Positions 15,712-24,222 are shown, numbered from the stretch's first letter. The stretch: DNA of 64,000 bases from DAOUJH01 sp965116555 (GCA_965116555.1 OZ220698.1:992001-1056000); one strand, 5' to 3'. The notes: generated by a model from the letters alone, not told the origin. A program made the numbers and translations.

Positions 15712-18453
15712 TCACTGCTGGTCTGACTCAAGCAACCTCTTGAGGTCATGCTTGGACTGAAGGATATCCTCCCAAAGATCGCCCATCTTCTCTATCCTCG
15801 CCGGCACCGTGTCTATGGTGAAGTCAGTCGGGTAAATCTCGCCTAGCTCTTCCCAGCGCACCGGGGTGGATACGGGAGCGCCGGGGGCAGGACGGATCGA
15901 GTAGATTGAAGCCATGTTCTTGCCGCGCGTGTTCTGGTTGTGGTCCAAGAATATCTTCCCCGTCCTCTTGTCTACCGTCCACTCCATAGTGACGTCCCTG
16001 GGCAATTGCCGCAGGAGAAACCGTCCTATCAGTTCACATGTCTTGCGGGTTGTTCTGTAGTTGTATTGCCTCAGCACAGGCACGTATATGTGAAGCCCGG
16101 TCTTGCCGGATGTCTTCACATATGACGAGAGAGAGAGCTGGTCCAAGATCTCCTTCAGCGCCAGCGCCACCTCCACCACTTTCTTGAAAGCGCGTTTGTT
16201 CAACTGCGGCTCGTCTCCTGCCTGCTCTCCGCCCGAGTAGATATAGGGATCGAGATCAAAGGCTACGAAGTCCGGATAGTTCAGGACGCTTTCTTCAAGC
16301 GTATCTCTGCTGCCGGTAAAGGATGTCCCCAGATTGGCGGCGTCCGGTTCCAAGACCATGCGCGACAGCCAGGGATGGAACTCTATGTTGGCCAGTTGCG
16401 CCAGCCAGGCGAGGGTAGGGAGGTTGTCGACCATGAGGTATTCGCCGTCGCCCTCGTTGTGAGACGAGAAGATGGGCAGCTTCTCCACGAAATCAGGGGC
16501 ATGCTCCGCATGCTTCTGATAGAAGCTGCCTCCGCCTATGCCGTTAGGGTACCTGGTCAGCGTCATGGGCCGATTCTTCAAGTGTGGGAGAAGAACGTGG
16601 CCCACGCTCAGGTAGTAGCGGATCATATCCCTCTTCGTCTTTGCCGGGTTCCCCTTGTCCTCCGGCCAGAGCACCTTGTTCAGGTTGGTCAAGCTTATGC
16701 GGTAACCGTCCACGTCCAGCCTGATGGCATCCTCGTTGCTTGACAAGCGCTCCAACAGTTGCGAGATGTCGGTTGCTTCGGATCTAGGCGGCTGGGCCGG
16801 ACGTGTCTCAACCGGCGCAACGACTACGGTCTCCTCGGCTTCACGAATAACATTCTTGGGGTCAACGTCAAGACGCAGACCGTGAAATACCGGCGCCCTG
16901 AGTCGGCCATCGTCGGTCCAGTTGGCGAACTTGACCTGGGCTACCATCTCAGGGCGCACCCAGCAGTTCTCCGCGCCGCTCAACTCCTCCGCCCAGACGA
17001 ATGGGGACTGTTCCGCCTCCAACTCCACCAGTTGGGAATGGAGCCTTTCCAGCGTGGCGTTGTCGTAGCCCGTGCCCACCCGGCCGGCATAGCGAAGATC
17101 GCCGCCTTCGTAGTAGCCCACCAGCAAAGCGCCAAAGGTCGTGGAACGTGCCCCTGCGCCACGCGTGTATCCTCCAACTACAAGCTCCTGAGACTTTACG
17201 TGCTTGATCTTGAGCCAGGCGTTGCTCCTTGTCCCCGGCTCATAGACACTGGAGCGTCGTTTAGCGATGATTCCCTCCAGCCCAAGCTCGACGGCGGCGC
17301 GATAGAAGGAAGCGCCGTCACCCTCCACGTATTCCACCAAGCTGGTATGCTCAGAGGGCACAACAGCTTGGCTGAGCAGCTTCTTTCTGTCTATCAAAGG
17401 CACTTTTCTAAGGTCAACGCCGTCCAGGTAAAGCAGGTCGAACGGATAGTAGGCCATGTTCGCGCTGCCTATGGGTCGGTCTACAGCGCCTTTATCGAAT
17501 CCCATAACATGCTGTATCAGGCCAAAGTCCGGCAACCCATCTTCATTGAGCGCGGCCACTTCGCCGTCCAGCACCATCTCATCGTATTCCTGTGCCTTGA
17601 GGTCGGATACTACTTCAGGCAGCCGGCTGGTGAGGTCCAACCCGTTCCGGCTGAGCAAGGTAACCTCTCCACCTTGGAGAAAGGCCATCACGCGGTATCC
17701 ATCCAGCTTGGGTTCAAAGAGCCAGTCCGGATGGGAAAAGGGTCTCTCCGCGCTGCCTGCCATCATGGGCTTTAGACGTTTCGGATAGGCAGTTTCCGTG
17801 CCTGTGGACACTATGCGCTCCATCTCTGAAAGCCAATCGGTTGCCAGTTTGGATGGGTCGGGCAGACGACCGCTCTTCAGGTCTTCCAGGGTAAGACCTG
17901 ACTGAACGGACCTGTCCTCCTCCAAAACGTCCCGTTCAGTATCCACGTAGCGGTCTTTGTGCTTGATGAGGAGCCAGTCTTTGGGGCCGCGGGTGGTCCT
18001 CACCAGCGTCCACGAACCCTTCAACTTACTGCCGCGCAGGGTGAAGGAGAGCTTCCCCTTTTCCAGGTCGCGCCGCATCCGCTCTTCAGCCTCCTCACGG
18101 TTGCCGAAGGAGAGGCCGCCCTCGTCCGGGGAGTAGTAGCCCGCGTCCCAGACGATGACCTGTCCGGCGCCGTAGTTGCCATGACCTATCACGCCCTCGA
18201 ACGTCCCGTAGTCCAAGGGGTGGTCTTCCACAAACGCGGCAAGCCTCTTGTCCTGCGGGTTCAACGAAGGGCCTTTGGGAACGGCCCACGATTTCAGGAC
18301 GCCGTCCAGCTCAAGGCGGAAGTCGTAGTGAAGGCGGCTGGCGGCGTGCTTCTGAATAACGAACCTCAAGCTGCCCTTAGAACTCTTGGCCGTTCCCGGC
18401 CCCGGCTCGCGGGTGCGCGTGAAGTCTCGCTTCTTTTCGTATTCTCTGAGCAT
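15712..18453 (-). CDS. ligD: LigD, multifunctional NHEJ DNA ligase (PE-ligase-polymerase)
   Basis: This 913-aa protein has three modules. The 3'-phosphoesterase module (about 10-165) has H36, H42 and D44 in KHAASRLHYDF and the EDHPLDYGTFEGVI segment. The ATP-dependent ligase (about 225-540) has its nucleotidyl lysine K249 in FEPKLDGYR, plus motif EGIIAKR at 393-399 and WLKIKH at 413-418. The primase-like polymerase (about 570-890) has catalytic D733 and D735 in VAFDLDPY. The PE-Lig-Pol order is the Pseudomonas type, unlike the mycobacterial Pol-PE-Lig order. It repairs double-strand breaks with Ku, which is encoded about 3.6 kb away on the opposite strand. No domain looks degraded. Confidence 0.95.
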   Translation of the reverse strand: MLREYEKKRDFTRTREPGPGTAKSSKGSLRFVIQKHAASRLHYDFRLELDGVLKSWAVPKGPSLNPQDKRLAAFVEDHPLDYGTFEGVIGHGNYGAGQVIVWDAGYYSPDEGGLSFGNREEAEERMRRDLEKGKLSFTLRGSKLKGSWTLVRTTRGPKDWLLIKHKDRYVDTERDVLEEDRSVQSGLTLEDLKSGRLPDPSKLATDWLSEMERIVSTGTETAYPKRLKPMMAGSAERPFSHPDWLFEPKLDGYRVMAFLQGGEVTLLSRNGLDLTSRLPEVVSDLKAQEYDEMVLDGEVAALNEDGLPDFGLIQHVMGFDKGAVDRPIGSANMAYYPFDLLYLDGVDLRKVPLIDRKKLLSQAVVPSEHTSLVEYVEGDGASFYRAAVELGLEGIIAKRRSSVYEPGTRSNAWLKIKHVKSQELVVGGYTRGAGARSTTFGALLVGYYEGGDLRYAGRVGTGYDNATLERLHSQLVELEAEQSPFVWAEELSGAENCWVRPEMVAQVKFANWTDDGRLRAPVFHGLRLDVDPKNVIREAEETVVVAPVETRPAQPPRSEATDISQLLERLSSNEDAIRLDVDGYRISLTNLNKVLWPEDKGNPAKTKRDMIRYYLSVGHVLLPHLKNRPMTLTRYPNGIGGGSFYQKHAEHAPDFVEKLPIFSSHNEGDGEYLMVDNLPTLAWLAQLANIEFHPWLSRMVLEPDAANLGTSFTGSRDTLEESVLNYPDFVAFDLDPYIYSGGEQAGDEPQLNKRAFKKVVEVALALKEILDQLSLSSYVKTSGKTGLHIYVPVLRQYNYRTTRKTCELIGRFLLRQLPRDVTMEWTVDKRTGKIFLDHNQNTRGKNMASIYSIRPAPGAPVSTPVRWEELGEIYPTDFTIDTVPARIEKMGDLWEDILQSKHDLKRLLESDQQ

Positions 18454-18459
18454 CGGCGG

Positions 18460-19179
18460 CTATAAGGATATTCCTAGGATGTCCATGAGCGCCCTGGCAA
18501 ACTCCGGCCCCTTACCCTCCTCCTCGTGCTTGAAATAAACGAAGACGTCGTCCCAGACGCCATCATGCTCTTTGATCTTGTCCGACCAAGCGCGTATGTC
18601 TTCCTGCCCGTACCCCTCGTCGCGCAGACGAAAGTAGCCGTAGCCGGCGGTAGCTACAACGGGCGTCGTCGCCTTCTCGCTATCGGCGATGCACAGCGCA
18701 AGGTTTTTCTCCTCAAGGCGGGCGTACACCTCCTCGGTGAGCCAGGAGGCGTTGCGAAACTCGAACGCCGCTCTTGTGCCACTGGGTATCCATTTCAAGA
18801 AGCCATCCAACAAGTCCAGATTCAGCTTGAAGGACGGCGGGAGTTGAAAAAGCAGAACGCCCAGCTTGGAGCCAAGCGCCTGCGCCCGGCTACAGAAGCC
18901 CTCCACCAGATCCTGGCAGTTGCTTAGCCTCGCTTCGTGCGTGATGCGGCGAGGCGCTTTCAGAGTGAACCTGAAGTTGGGAGGCGTGTTTTCCGCCCAG
19001 CCGGCAAGCGTCTTCTCGTTGGGGAACCTGTAGAACGTGTAGTTGATCTCCACGGTAGGGAAGTGCCCGGAGTAGAAAGAGAGCATCTTGGACACGGGCA
19101 GGTCTGAAGGGTAGAAGCTGCCCTTCCATTCCGGGTAGTTGTAGCCCGACGTGCCGACTAAGACCTTGTTAGATGTCAT
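18460..19179 (-). CDS. DUF72 (YecE-like) TIM-barrel protein
   Basis: This 239-aa protein has the DUF72 signature: GTSGYNYPEWKGSFYP at the N-terminus, then FPTVEINYTFYRFP, KAPRRITHEARL, and FEFRNASW near the middle. The family has a TIM-barrel fold related to endonuclease IV, but its activity is unproven. It ends 6 bp upstream of ligD and starts 9 bp downstream of the nuclease gene, so all three probably form one transcript. DUF72 genes beside LigD or Ku would suggest a repair role, which is an inference. Confidence 0.85.
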   Translation of the reverse strand: MTSNKVLVGTSGYNYPEWKGSFYPSDLPVSKMLSFYSGHFPTVEINYTFYRFPNEKTLAGWAENTPPNFRFTLKAPRRITHEARLSNCQDLVEGFCSRAQALGSKLGVLLFQLPPSFKLNLDLLDGFLKWIPSGTRAAFEFRNASWLTEEVYARLEEKNLALCIADSEKATTPVVATAGYGYFRLRDEGYGQEDIRAWSDKIKEHDGVWDDVFVYFKHEEEGKGPEFARALMDILGISL

Positions 19180-19188
19180 AGCTGAGAT

Positions 19189-21012
19189 TCAGTGATTGGC
19201 CCTCAAATAAGCCACAATCTCCATCATCACCTTGCAATCCACCTCATTATAACGCTCGATTTCGTCCATGAGGTCCACCTGCGCCATACCCACGCCCATG
19301 CGTTGGGCCTCACCAGCCGACCACCAAGCCCCCACCATGGCGCCCAAGCCATCCGTTGGACCGTCTTGCCAAATCGTTTTGATGTAGCCGTGCGATTTCA
19401 TGGCTCGCGCCACGCTCTTCAGGCCGAAGTTCATAGCGCCGCGGACTACTACCGGCTCTTCTTTCATCACGCGGGACAGAAAATCGAACCAGCGGAGCTT
19501 GGGCCAGGAGTTATCGGGATGTCGCTTGACGGCGGAATTGTACGACGTCTCCATGGAGCTGGTCTCCGCATGGGACCAGTGGATGACCAGGGGTTCCTTG
19601 CCGGGGTCTGCCAGCCTCCGGGTCACCTCTGCCATGTGAGTGTGCCAGGCGTCTATAATCTTCTCCTCTGAAGGCTCCGTAAGGGCGTCGACAGTGAAGC
19701 ACTTGTATTCCCAGCGTCCGTTTTCCACGTGCCCGCAGCCGATCATGAAAATTAGCGGCTGGCCGCCCTTCGATGGAAGCTTGGAGAAGTCGTCATCCAA
19801 GTCGCTCACCGTCTCAAAGTCCACGTAGAACTCAAGCGCGGAGTCCCGCCACGCGGGATCGCTGTTCTGCAAGCGGGACGGCTGGACGTTGGGCCCGTCG
19901 GTCGACCTATTGATATCCAAGAGAGCTTGAAGCACCGGCTGCCGCGTACCTGTGGAGAACCCCAGCGAATCTGCAGTGCAGGAAGCGTCCCGCCAGTCGT
20001 AGACCCCGGCCTCGTGACCCGCTTGCCGATTCTTTACGCCCGCTTGCCAGACCAAAGTCAACTCGCCAAGCTCCTCCGCTATGCGTCCCTTGGCCGCGTG
20101 CCAGGGAGCGTCCCGCGTGTTCGTCATATTGGGCCAGAGGTCGGGTACGTCAGGGAATGGCAGGACTTTCCAGCCGGAACCCTCGCTTCTGACGCGGCGC
20201 AGCCATTCGCAGGCTTCACGGGTAATTTCCTCCGTGGAGCCTGAGCGAGTTCCGCCGTGCTGCGCCACGGGACCAAGCCGCTCCATGAAGCTCTCTCCAC
20301 GCTCCTTTCTCTGCTTCCATCCCCGGCCCAAGAGATACGATTGCGATGGCGTATACCCCTGCAGACGGCCCAGGGCGCGGTTGTATATGAATAGCTGGGC
20401 TTTGTACGCCAGCTTGGAGCCGCTGCCGGAAACCTCGCCGCCTGCCAATAGATCAAGGGTGGTGAACTTGATATCCACGACTCGATAGTGCCACGGCCAG
20501 AAACCCAGACCCGGCGCAGAATCTGAAGCCTCTTCCTCGGCCAGTGCACCGGGAAACAGCCGTTGAAGCTCGTCACTCCTGATTAGCAGATCGGGGGCTC
20601 CGTAGGTGCGCGACTCAGCGTCTCGCAGGACGCCTTGATAGATGACGGGCGCCCCGTTCTGCATGGCGGCGAACGTCTCTTCCGCCTTTGACAGATCGCG
20701 GACTTCTGCTGGCCCGTCGCTGATGGCCGTTATGGACGCAAGCCCGCCCAGATATTCCACGACCGCTTCCTCAAACCGCCTGCCTTTTTCCATGATGAAC
20801 GTGGAGAAGTCGGTTCTGGCGTCGTAGGAGGGCAGGGCATCGTCGCGCTGGAACCCGTTAGCCTCGCCGTAGAGGCTAAGCCAGTCCAGCAACGGGTCCT
20901 TCATCATATAGTTCCAGCTAGACGACGCGCTGACCCAGTCCCGCCACTCCTCCTCAGTGGAAGGAGTGACGGTGCGCCCGTCGCTGGTGATAGTGAGAGC
21001 CTCTATTCCCAT
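19189..21012 (-). CDS. RecB/Cas4-like PD-(D/E)xK nuclease fused to an RNase-H-like (YprB/TM0106) exonuclease domain
   Basis: This 607-aa two-domain nuclease has an N-terminal half with a PD-(D/E)xK pattern: E81/E82 in GRRFEEAVVEY, D141 in YGAPDLLIR, D180-I-K182 in VVDIKFTT, and a Q-containing helix (YKAQLFIYNRAL, about 203-214). A linker of about 170 residues follows. The C-terminal half is a DEDD-like 3'-5' exonuclease fold: D398-x-E400 in FYVDFETVSD, a middle HWSHAETSSM, and Y588xxxD592 in YNEVDCKVM. The four cysteines needed for a Cas4 Fe-S cluster are not evident. The plan matches TM0106-type RecB-like nucleases. It sits directly upstream of DUF72 and LigD, so end-processing in NHEJ is a reasonable inference. 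Confidence 0.75.
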   Translation of the reverse strand: MGIEALTITSDGRTVTPSTEEEWRDWVSASSSWNYMMKDPLLDWLSLYGEANGFQRDDALPSYDARTDFSTFIMEKGRRFEEAVVEYLGGLASITAISDGPAEVRDLSKAEETFAAMQNGAPVIYQGVLRDAESRTYGAPDLLIRSDELQRLFPGALAEEEASDSAPGLGFWPWHYRVVDIKFTTLDLLAGGEVSGSGSKLAYKAQLFIYNRALGRLQGYTPSQSYLLGRGWKQRKERGESFMERLGPVAQHGGTRSGSTEEITREACEWLRRVRSEGSGWKVLPFPDVPDLWPNMTNTRDAPWHAAKGRIAEELGELTLVWQAGVKNRQAGHEAGVYDWRDASCTADSLGFSTGTRQPVLQALLDINRSTDGPNVQPSRLQNSDPAWRDSALEFYVDFETVSDLDDDFSKLPSKGGQPLIFMIGCGHVENGRWEYKCFTVDALTEPSEEKIIDAWHTHMAEVTRRLADPGKEPLVIHWSHAETSSMETSYNSAVKRHPDNSWPKLRWFDFLSRVMKEEPVVVRGAMNFGLKSVARAMKSHGYIKTIWQDGPTDGLGAMVGAWWSAGEAQRMGVGMAQVDLMDEIERYNEVDCKVMMEIVAYLRANH

Positions 21013-21487
21013 TGAACAACCTGTCTCTGCATATTCGCCAAGCTAGAGTTTACTACGTTCGCCTCTCCATCTGGGAGAGGGCGGGGTAGGGGTGGTACGG
21101 GTGATGGTTGGCTACTTGACAAAAGTGGACAAAAGTGGCGTTTTTTGCGTCGAAAGGGGTTTTTGGCGTGAAATGGCGTTTGATGGTGCAGTTGTGTAGT
21201 GCCTGAGAAGGGGATCCGTTTCCAACGTTATGTTAAGTACAAGGCTAAATGCGGAGCAAATTTTGGCGGAGGTGAGAAACGAATCAGATTCCGGGGCAAA
21301 GTTGAGGGTATGGAGGCGGTCGTTTTGGCTGCCATAGGGGGCACCACGCCGACGGTGCAGGGGTTGTTGGGCGCTTTTCTGCGAGTCCATGGGTTAAGAG
21401 TAGCGGGCGCGGGGGACGTGGGGAAGGGGGAGGTGTCAGGGGGGGTACCCCCATCGATGGGGAAGAGGATACACCGCCGCCCCGCCA

Positions 21488-21514
21488 GATTGCCACGCTG
21501 CGCTCGCAATGACG
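21488..21514 (+). repeat. 27-bp dispersed repeat, copy 1
   Basis: A 27-bp word starting GATTGCCACGCTGCGC and ending AATGACG, identical to 21745-21771. It resembles the first half of the composite elements at 21817, 23035 and 23174, with CGCTGCGCTCG as a partial palindrome. Intergenic only. Confidence 0.7.
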
Positions 21515-21744
21515 AATGGGGTTGAATGACGAAGGAGCGCAAGGCGGGCTAGGTGGGAAGGGCAGGCGTGGGTTCCCGTTTCCCGTCTCCACTGGGCTCC
21601 CATCCTCCGCCCCCCTAGGCTCCCGCCTGCGCGGGAGCGACGGTGTGGCGCGGGAGCGACGATACGGGCACGGGCAAGGCGGGGTGCGTTAGTAACGTCA
21701 GACCCGGTTGACGCCCGCTCACTCCCTGTACGTCCCCGCCACCA

Positions 21745-21771
21745 GATTGCCACGCTGCGCTCGCAATGACG
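21745..21771 (+). repeat. 27-bp dispersed repeat, copy 2
   Basis: Exact copy of 21488-21514 in the same orientation, 257 bp away. It lies between the nuclease gene and ku. Confidence 0.7.
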
Positions 21772-21816
21772 GAAGGGGGGTGGGAGCGACGGTGTGTTTG
21801 CAAGCGTGAGGCTTTG

Positions 21817-21893
21817 GATTCTTCACTCCGTTCAGAATGACGGTGTGTGAGGGGTGTCCGCTCACTCCCTTCGACGATGCTCAGGGTGAGCGG
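21817..21893 (+). repeat. Composite REP-like element, copy 1 (upstream of ku)
   Basis: A 77-bp element with two parts: GATTCTTC...CAGAATGACG, then GGTGTGTGAGGGGTGTCCG, then CACTCCCTTCGACG plus GCTCAGGGTGAGCGG. The last part is an imperfect palindrome (CGCTCAC/GTGAGCG). Two close relatives lie downstream of ku in the same orientation. Confidence 0.75.
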
Positions 21894-22048
21894 GTGGGTC
21901 TGCCTCCTCCGCTCGTGGTGAGCGGGATGGCCCCACACCACAGGATTGCTTCGCGTACGGTGGGCGTCGCAGCCCCATTTGACTCACCCAACCCGACACG
22001 GCTATCATTCAACAAGTAAGGTATGCCCGGGGGAAATTGGAGGCATAG

Positions 22049-22897
22049 ATGGCAAGACGAGCGATTTGGAAGGGCGCGGTAGGCTTTGGGATGGTGGCTA
22101 TTCCCATCAAGCTCTACACCGCCACGGAAAGCAAGGACATCTCCTTTGTCACCATGCACGGCGAATGTCACACCAGGCTGCGCAACAAGCGGTACTGCCC
22201 CCATCACGAGACCGAGGTGGAGCAGTCCGAGATTGTGCGCGCCTACGAGTACGCCAAAGATGAGTACGTTGTCATGGAAGAGAAGGACTTTGAGAATCTG
22301 CCCGTCGCTTCCATACGAAGCATAGATATCGTCAAGTTCGTTGACCTATCAAAGGTTGACCCGATCAACTTCGACCGTACCTACATGCTGGAGCCTGAAG
22401 GCGTAGGCATAAAGCCGTTCTATCTGCTGAAACAGGCCTTGGAGACCTCCAAGCGCGCCGCCATCGCCAAGGTGTCGCTTCGCAACAAGGAGCACATCTG
22501 CACGCTGCGGCCGTACGAACACGCCATAGCCATGCACACCATGCACTATCCCGATGAGATACGCGGCACCAAAGAGCTGGACCTGCCAGAAGAGCAGACC
22601 GCCATCACCGAGCAGGAAATGGCCATGGCCATGATGCTCATAGACCAGCTGTCCGCCGACTACGAACCCTCCGAGCACGAGGACCAGTACCGCCTTGCCC
22701 TGGAAAAGGTCATTGAAGGCAAGCTGACGTCTCAGGACGTGGTTACGGCGGCTCCTTCCGTTTCCAAGGGCAAGGTCACCGACCTGATGGAGGCGTTGAG
22801 AGCAAGCATAGCCTCAGCGAAAGCGGAGACCCCTGCAGCAACGGAGACCAACGGCAAGACAAAGAAGAAGTCAAGACCGGCAAAGGCGAAAGCATAG
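22049..22897 (+). CDS. ku: Ku, bacterial NHEJ DNA-end-binding protein
   Basis: This 282-aa Ku homodimer protein starts ARRAIWKGAVGFGMVAIPIKLY, the universal bacterial Ku N-terminus. The core beta-barrel runs to about residue 240. A basic, low-complexity tail follows (about 255-282, KTKKKSRPAKAKA) and may hold DNA and recruit LigD. The ATG at 22049 has TTGGAGG upstream. It binds broken DNA ends and recruits LigD, which lies across the repeat region on the other strand. The length is typical. Confidence 0.95.
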   Translation: MARRAIWKGAVGFGMVAIPIKLYTATESKDISFVTMHGECHTRLRNKRYCPHHETEVEQSEIVRAYEYAKDEYVVMEEKDFENLPVASIRSIDIVKFVDLSKVDPINFDRTYMLEPEGVGIKPFYLLKQALETSKRAAIAKVSLRNKEHICTLRPYEHAIAMHTMHYPDEIRGTKELDLPEEQTAITEQEMAMAMMLIDQLSADYEPSEHEDQYRLALEKVIEGKLTSQDVVTAAPSVSKGKVTDLMEALRASIASAKAETPAATETNGKTKKKSRPAKAKA

Positions 22898-23034
22898 GTC
22901 TTATATCCGATCATCTGGTTCGACAAGCTCACCATGAGCGGATATCCACCCCTGGATGCCCGTCGTCACGGGCGCCCAGGCAGGGAGGGCACGGCGGGTT
23001 CAGAGCTTGTGCGTCCTTGTCTCCCCACGATACA

Positions 23035-23121
23035 GATTCTTCGCTTCGCTCCGCTGAGCTCAGAATGACGGTGTGTGAGGGGTGTCCGCTCACTCCCTTC
23101 GACGGCGCTCAGGGTGAGCGG
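23035..23121 (+). repeat. Composite REP-like element, copy 2
   Basis: An 87-bp relative of 21817-21893. It shares CAGAATGACGGTGTGTGAGG and then CACTCCCTTCGACG...GCTCAGGGTGAGCGG. It carries a short insertion in the first half (CGCTTCGCTCCGCTGAGCT). Confidence 0.75.
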
Positions 23122-23126
23122 GGATT

Positions 23127-23146
23127 GGGCGGTTCTCGAACCGCCC
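23127..23146. repeat. Perfect 9-bp inverted repeat (GGGCGGTTC/GAACCGCCC)
   Basis: GGGCGGTTC at 23127-23135 and GAACCGCCC at 23138-23146 with a 2-nt centre, sitting between two composite elements. It could fold as RNA, but it is followed by CTACAGG rather than a T run. Confidence 0.6.
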
Positions 23147-23173
23147 CTACAGGGTGACTTCCCCGCAGCACTA

Positions 23174-23251
23174 GATTGCTTCGCTGCGCTCAGAATGACG
23201 GTGTGAGAGGGGTATCCGCTCACTCCCTTCGACGGCGCTCAGGGTGAGCGG
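23174..23251 (+). repeat. Composite REP-like element, copy 3
   Basis: A 78-bp relative of the elements at 21817 and 23035, in the same orientation (GATTGCTTCGCTGCGC, then CAGAATGACGGTGTGAGAGG, then the CACTCCC...GAGCGG half). Confidence 0.75.
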
Positions 23252-23309
23252 ATACTTGCACGGATTTATCACACATTGAATAGGGAAGGGTAGGGGGCTT
23301 GTTCATACC

Positions 23310-23339
23310 AAGGGCCTCCCGGCAGTAGGGGAGGCCCTT
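23310..23339 (-). terminator. Likely terminator of tmRNA
   Basis: AGGGCCTCCC at 23311-23320 pairs perfectly with GGGAGGCCCT at 23329-23338 around an 8-nt loop. It begins 11 bp beyond the tmRNA 3' end on the minus strand. The stem is strong but is followed by TTGGTATG, so the T run is short. Confidence 0.55.
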
Positions 23340-23348
23340 ATCCATTCC

Positions 23349-23703
23349 TGGTGGAGACGAGGGGGAGTCGAACCCCCTGTCCAGAAGACGTTCTACTGGA
23401 ACGTACTACAGGCTTATTCGGTGTTAGATGTCTCACTCACTTGATTCAGACACCGACAACAAAGCAAGTGAGCCAGCCGATTGTCTTGGGCCAATCCTAT
23501 CGGTGTCGGAGTGACCGCGTCCCCAATAGTGTGTCGCCTATCCGTAACCCTTGGGGAGCAGGTTATGGTAGACGTAGCCGCCTTAGGCAGCCAGTGCTAA
23601 CTGTTTCTTGCCAGTTACTTTTTTTGCCGCCTTTTAACGAGGTGTGACGGCGCCTCGGCCTGCAGTCCCGCAGAACCACCCCCTGTCGAAACCACGCGTC
23701 CCC
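23349..23703 (-). ncRNA. ssrA: Transfer-messenger RNA (tmRNA)
   Basis: This 355-nt RNA has a tRNA-like end: 5' GGGGACG pairs with 3' CGTCTCC before ACCA, and the T arm GGGGGTTCGACTCCCCC is clear. The CCA is encoded at 23351-23349. The tag reading frame lies at 23627-23583: GCA AAA AAA GTA ACT... to TAA encodes AKKVTGKKQLALAA, with the degradation-signal ending LAA-like (ALAA). Pseudoknot-forming stretches follow. SmpB is encoded immediately upstream on the same strand. It rescues stalled ribosomes. Confidence 0.96.
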
Positions 23704-23718
23704 ATTTCTGTAGCTTCC

Positions 23719-23724
23719 ATTATA
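23719..23724 (-). promoter_or_regulatory. -10 element of ssrA
   Basis: A perfect TATAAT on the minus strand, 15 bp before the tmRNA 5' end, in the 36-bp gap after smpB. No good -35 hexamer is seen 17 bp upstream, although TTCGCC and TTGGCG lie near. It suggests tmRNA can be made independently of smpB. Confidence 0.5.
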
Positions 23725-23739
23725 CCAAGAACCGCCAAG

Positions 23740-24222
23740 CTACGGCGAACCCAGGCCGGTCTTGGCGTAGCGCTCCATCTCTCGTTCTGCGTCACGGCGG
23801 GCTATGACCTTGCGCTTATCGTACTGACGCCGCCCCCGCGCCAGGCCAAGCTCCATCTTGGCCTTGTGGTCTTTGATGTAAAGACGCAAGGGGACGACGG
23901 TAAGTCTCTTCTGACCAAGCTCCAACGCAAGGTGATCGATCTGATTGCGATGAAGCAGCAGTTTGCGAGGCCGTGAAGGCTCGTGGTTGTAGATGCCGCC
24001 CTTTACGTAATGAGCAATGTGCGAGTTGAACAGCCACATTTCGCCCTTCTCCTGGCGCGCATAGGCGTCTCGCAGGTTGACGCGTCCAGCGCGAACCGAC
24101 TTGATCTCTGTGCCGGTGAGGACCAGGCCCGCTTCGACCGTCTCCAAGACATCGTAATCATGAAATGCCTTGCGATTTACGGTGATGACCCTGTATCCGT
24201 TCTTTCCCATGTTTTCAATCAA
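23740..24222 (-). CDS. smpB: SmpB, tmRNA-binding protein
   Basis: This 160-aa protein has the SmpB fold: NRKAFHDYDVLETVEAGLVL at the N-terminus, TGTEIKSVRAGRVNLRDAY, LFNSHIAHY, and a basic C-terminal tail (GRRQYDKRKVIARRDAEREM) that enters the ribosomal mRNA channel. The 4-bp TTGA overlap with the protease stop supports TTG 24222. ATG 24210 (MGKNGYRV) is equally possible. SmpB delivers alanyl-tmRNA to stalled ribosomes. The adjacency of smpB and ssrA is a classic arrangement. Confidence 0.95.
   Translation of the reverse strand: MIENMGKNGYRVITVNRKAFHDYDVLETVEAGLVLTGTEIKSVRAGRVNLRDAYARQEKGEMWLFNSHIAHYVKGGIYNHEPSRPRKLLLHRNQIDHLALELGQKRLTVVPLRLYIKDHKAKMELGLARGRRQYDKRKVIARRDAEREMERYAKTGLGSP

Larger units (their letters stand above)
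21013..22048. other. 1-kb intergenic region rich in REP-like repeats
   Basis: I see no convincing gene here. The left part (21114-21180) contains short tandem motifs such as ACAAAAGTGG (twice) and GGCGT-rich words. The right part holds palindromic and imperfect repeats: GCTCCCGC/GCGGGAGC at 21619-21638, two identical 27-bp elements (21488 and 21745), and one composite element (21817-21893). Open frames up to 108 codons occur on both strands, but they contain the repeats and are low-complexity. The promoters of ku (+) and of the nuclease gene (-) must lie at its ends. Confidence 0.6.
22898..23309. other. Intergenic repeat cluster downstream of ku
   Basis: No gene seen. It holds two composite REP-like elements (23035-23121, 23174-23251), a relative of their second half near 22914-22942 (GGTTCGACAAGCTCACC), a 6-bp hairpin GCCCGT/ACGGGC (22958-22973), and a perfect 9-bp hairpin (23127-23146). 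Any of these hairpins could end ku transcription. Confidence 0.6.

Noticed and set aside
16759..17775. A 338-codon open frame opposite ligD
   Set aside because: It is the reverse frame of the ligase domain, which carries the KLDG and other catalytic motifs on the minus strand.
19189..21012. True Cas4 nuclease
   Set aside because: The four cysteines for the Fe-S cluster are not in the expected places and there is no CRISPR locus. A RecB/TM0106-like fusion fits better.
21112..21941. Several 60-108 codon frames in the ku-side intergenic region
   Set aside because: They run through repeats and hairpins, overlap on both strands and show low-complexity proline/arginine-rich translations. No family pattern or ribosome site was found.
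21488..23251. Possible CRISPR array
   Set aside because: The repeats are few, irregular in spacing, degenerate and composite. There are no unique spacers of even length and no cas genes.
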